Assembly: GCA_946478635.1 (NCBI GenBank)
Contig: CAMLCX010000232.1
Location: 1 to 7,435, forward strand
DNA length: 7,435 nt
Direction: 5' to 3'
Source of the DNA: an uncultured Pseudomonadota bacterium
Lineage (GTDB): Bacteria > Desulfobacterota_B > Binatia > UBA9968
Below, in pieces: positions 6,439 through 7,435 of this stretch; within the stretch, counting starts at the first letter, position 1; each line of letters starts with the position of its first letter. The notes under the pieces are model-generated. The model was not told the DNA's origin and did no database searches. It saw only the letters and a list, made by a program, of their open reading frames with translations. Made by a program: the position numbers and the translations under genes.

Positions 6439-6996
6439 CTAATCTTTGAATCGAGCAATCCAAACAGCGAAGGCGTCGAGAAATTTTTTTAAATGCTGGC
6501 GCGTGGTTTCGTCGGTGAGCTTGCCTGCCGTGTCGAACAGCGGCGCAGCCGAAGGAATCTTGATCTCCGGCTGGACCATCACGTAGGTATCGGTGAAGAC
6601 AAACGACTGACGCAGCGCGTGCTGGGCGCGGATGGTCCCGCCGAGTCCCGGCGAGCAACCCATGATCGCTGCGGGCTTGCGGTTGAGCACCGACTTGCCG
6701 GCTGGCCGCGACGCCCAATCGATGGCGTTTTTAAGCACGCCGGGCACGCCGTAATTATACTCAGGTGTGGAGATCAGCATGGCATCGGAGGGGCCGATAA
6801 AGGATTTGAAATCAGCGACCGGCGCCGGATCGCCTTTTTGAAAAACGTCGTCATTGTACGGTGGAATATCGCCAAGCCGGGAATAGATCGAAATCTCCAT
6901 TCCCTCCGGCGCCAGCTCCACCGCAGCCTTCAACAAGCCCTTGTTCAGCGAACCTTCTCTCAAACTCCCGACAATACCTGCAACACGAATAGCCAT
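6439..6996 (-). CDS. NAD(P)H-dependent FMN reductase family flavoprotein
   Basis: A 185-residue flavodoxin-fold protein of the NADPH-dependent FMN reductase family (the group that includes ChrR/YieF-type quinone and chromate reductases, SsuE and azoreductases). GSLREGSLNK (10-19) is the phosphate-binding loop for FMN. TPEYNYGVPGVLKNAIDWAS (77-96) is the family signature that packs on the isoalloxazine ring and the dimer interface. CSPGLGGTIRAQHALRQ (114-130) is the third conserved segment. Length is typical and no signal peptide is seen, so it is cytosolic. It likely transfers two electrons from NAD(P)H via FMN to quinones or other acceptors; the exact substrate cannot be assigned. The start is supported by GGAGG (7001-7005) 4 bases upstream. 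It is followed on the same strand by the tctC remnant and tctC-like gene, probably as a separate transcript given the promoter between them. Confidence 0.92.
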   Translation of the reverse strand: MAIRVAGIVGSLREGSLNKGLLKAAVELAPEGMEISIYSRLGDIPPYNDDVFQKGDPAPVADFKSFIGPSDAMLISTPEYNYGVPGVLKNAIDWASRPAGKSVLNRKPAAIMGCSPGLGGTIRAQHALRQSFVFTDTYVMVQPEIKIPSAAPLFDTAGKLTDETTRQHLKKFLDAFAVWIARFKD

Positions 6997-7025
6997 CGAA
7001 CCTCCGGAAATAATGGGTTGAAAAA

Positions 7026-7055
7026 TTAATAAGGCGTGATTGGCAGCAAGGTCAA
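7026..7055 (-). promoter_or_regulatory. candidate promoter for the FMN reductase gene
   Basis: On the minus strand TTGACC (7050-7055), an 18-base spacer and TATTAA (7026-7031) form a plausible sigma70-type promoter about 30 bases before the start codon. The A/T-rich stretch at 7020-7033 fits a -10 region in otherwise GC-rich DNA. No operator was recognised. Confidence 0.4.
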
Positions 7056-7081
7056 CAGTCTCTCGGAAAGAACCGTTTAAA

Positions 7082-7219
7082 GTTCAAGGTTCGGTTCAAA
7101 GTCGGATCCCACGATTGTAGAGCCGTGGGTGGGTTGAGACGTATTGCGCACGGTCCCGGTGCCTGCGACCGATTCAAAACGATCGGTATCGCGTCGCTCC
7201 ACCCATCCGACTCTTGAAC
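7082..7219. repeat. palindromic intergenic element (REP/MITE-like)
   Basis: Left arm 7094-7107 (GTTCAAAGTCGGAT) is the inverted copy of right arm 7205-7219 (ATCCGACTCTTGAAC), matching in 14 positions with one extra base, about 97 bases apart. A further GTTCAA is at 7082-7087. Inside, GGGTGGGTTGAGACG (7127-7141) and CGTCGCTCCACCC (7192-7204) form a second, imperfect inverted pair, and ACCGAT/ATCGGT (7168-7173 and 7182-7187) forms a central stem. The GGGTGGGTTGAG core resembles widespread bacterial intergenic repeats of the GTAGGGTGGGTT type. No coding frame or transposase is present, so a non-autonomous element is likely. Confidence 0.6.
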
Positions 7220-7295
7220 TCTTGAACTTTTGAACGCTTGAACGATTCACCTTCCCACCGGCTTGAACGATTTGAACGACTGGAACGTTTTGAAC
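7214..7295. repeat. phased array of TTGAAC hexamers
   Basis: TTGAAC occurs at 7214, 7222, 7230 and 7238 (8-base period), then, after a 25-base step, at 7263, 7272, 7281 (as TGGAAC) and 7290 (9-base period). That is seven perfect copies and one variant in 82 bases. It begins 6 bases past the stop of the leftward TPR gene and overlaps the right arm of the palindromic element. The reverse complement GTTCAA recurs on the far side at 7082 and 7094. Confidence 0.8.
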
Positions 7296-7301
7296 CCTTG
7301 T

Positions 7302-7435
7302 TTAATGGAGATAGCCGCTGCCGCCGCCTTCCGCTTCGGCGATTGTCAAATTGTGGCGCACCGCATCGAGATGCGGATGAATTTCCAATGCCCGGCGGAA
7401 GCACACCGCCGCCTCACGGAACTCGTTCAACGACA
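7302..7435 (-). CDS. C-terminal end of a tetratricopeptide-repeat (TPR) protein, 5' part beyond window
   Basis: The minus-strand frame is open from the window end to a TAA at 7302-7304, giving 43 residues. EFREAAVCFRRALEIHPHLD (4-23) followed by AVRHNL has the TPR pattern: a small residue at the helix packing positions, A-L before a proline-ended turn, then the start of the next helix. The tail IAEAEGGGSGYLH is glycine-rich and unstructured-looking. TPRs are protein-protein interaction scaffolds; what this one belongs to cannot be seen. The frame is short but the TPR spacing is convincing. It is on the same strand as the FMN reductase, about 300 bases upstream of it, with the repeat region in between. 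Confidence 0.7.
   Translation of the reverse strand, partial: SLNEFREAAVCFRRALEIHPHLDAVRHNLTIAEAEGGGSGYLH

Noticed and set aside
7082..7295. CRISPR array
   Set aside because: The repeats are only six bases with 2-3 base gaps; there are no repeats of about 30 bases, no unique spacers of regular length and no cas genes.
7174..7404. 76-residue minus-strand frame across the repeat region
   Set aside because: It reads through the TTGAAC array and palindrome, and it overlaps the TPR gene end in another frame; its Phe-Lys-rich repeats are a by-product of the DNA repeats.

Overview
The window is bacterial, gene-dense and moderately GC-rich by eye. It carries five complete protein genes with recognisable families, one complete gene of the Asp-box repeat class, two genes cut by the window edges, one decayed gene remnant, and a repeat-rich intergenic stretch. 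The mix of an orphan TctC/Bug-type periplasmic receptor with a tandem remnant, a PilZ protein with a zinc-ribbon-like head, an RnfD-like/DUF2330 pair and short GTTCAA-type intergenic repeats is what I associate with uncultured soil or sediment bacteria of the deltaproteobacterial/Desulfobacterota-Binatota or similar candidate lineages. That placement is an impression, not a result. No phage, transposase, CRISPR, rRNA or tRNA was seen.

Left part (1-2250). The 3' portion of an AAA+/DUF4143 ATPase gene runs rightward to 807. It faces a leftward Asp-box (BNR) beta-propeller gene (909-2021), and a strong bidirectional intrinsic terminator (852-884) lies between them. The BNR gene is divergent from the next rightward pair, and the roughly 240-base spacer holds a candidate promoter with small inverted repeats.

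Centre (2260-4471). Two rightward genes overlap by 68 bases: a polytopic membrane protein of the RnfD/NqrB type and a secreted DUF2330 protein with a CDPC motif. No other Rnf subunit is present. This looks like a two-gene envelope module of unknown function and is the most interesting coding content here.

Right part (4575-7435, all leftward). In transcription order these are the end of a TPR protein, a 305-base repeat-rich spacer, an NAD(P)H-dependent FMN reductase-family flavoprotein, a TctC C-terminal remnant, an intact TctC-type substrate-binding protein, and a PilZ protein 27 bases behind it. The remnant lies immediately upstream of the intact tctC-like gene, and a good sigma70-type promoter sits at its broken edge. 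The spacer before the reductase holds two things: an inverted-repeat element of about 126 bases with 14/15-base arms, and a phased array of eight TTGAAC-type hexamers with 8-base and then 9-base periods.

Starts were re-chosen for three genes from Shine-Dalgarno placement (BNR 2021, RnfD-like 2260, DUF2330 3104).
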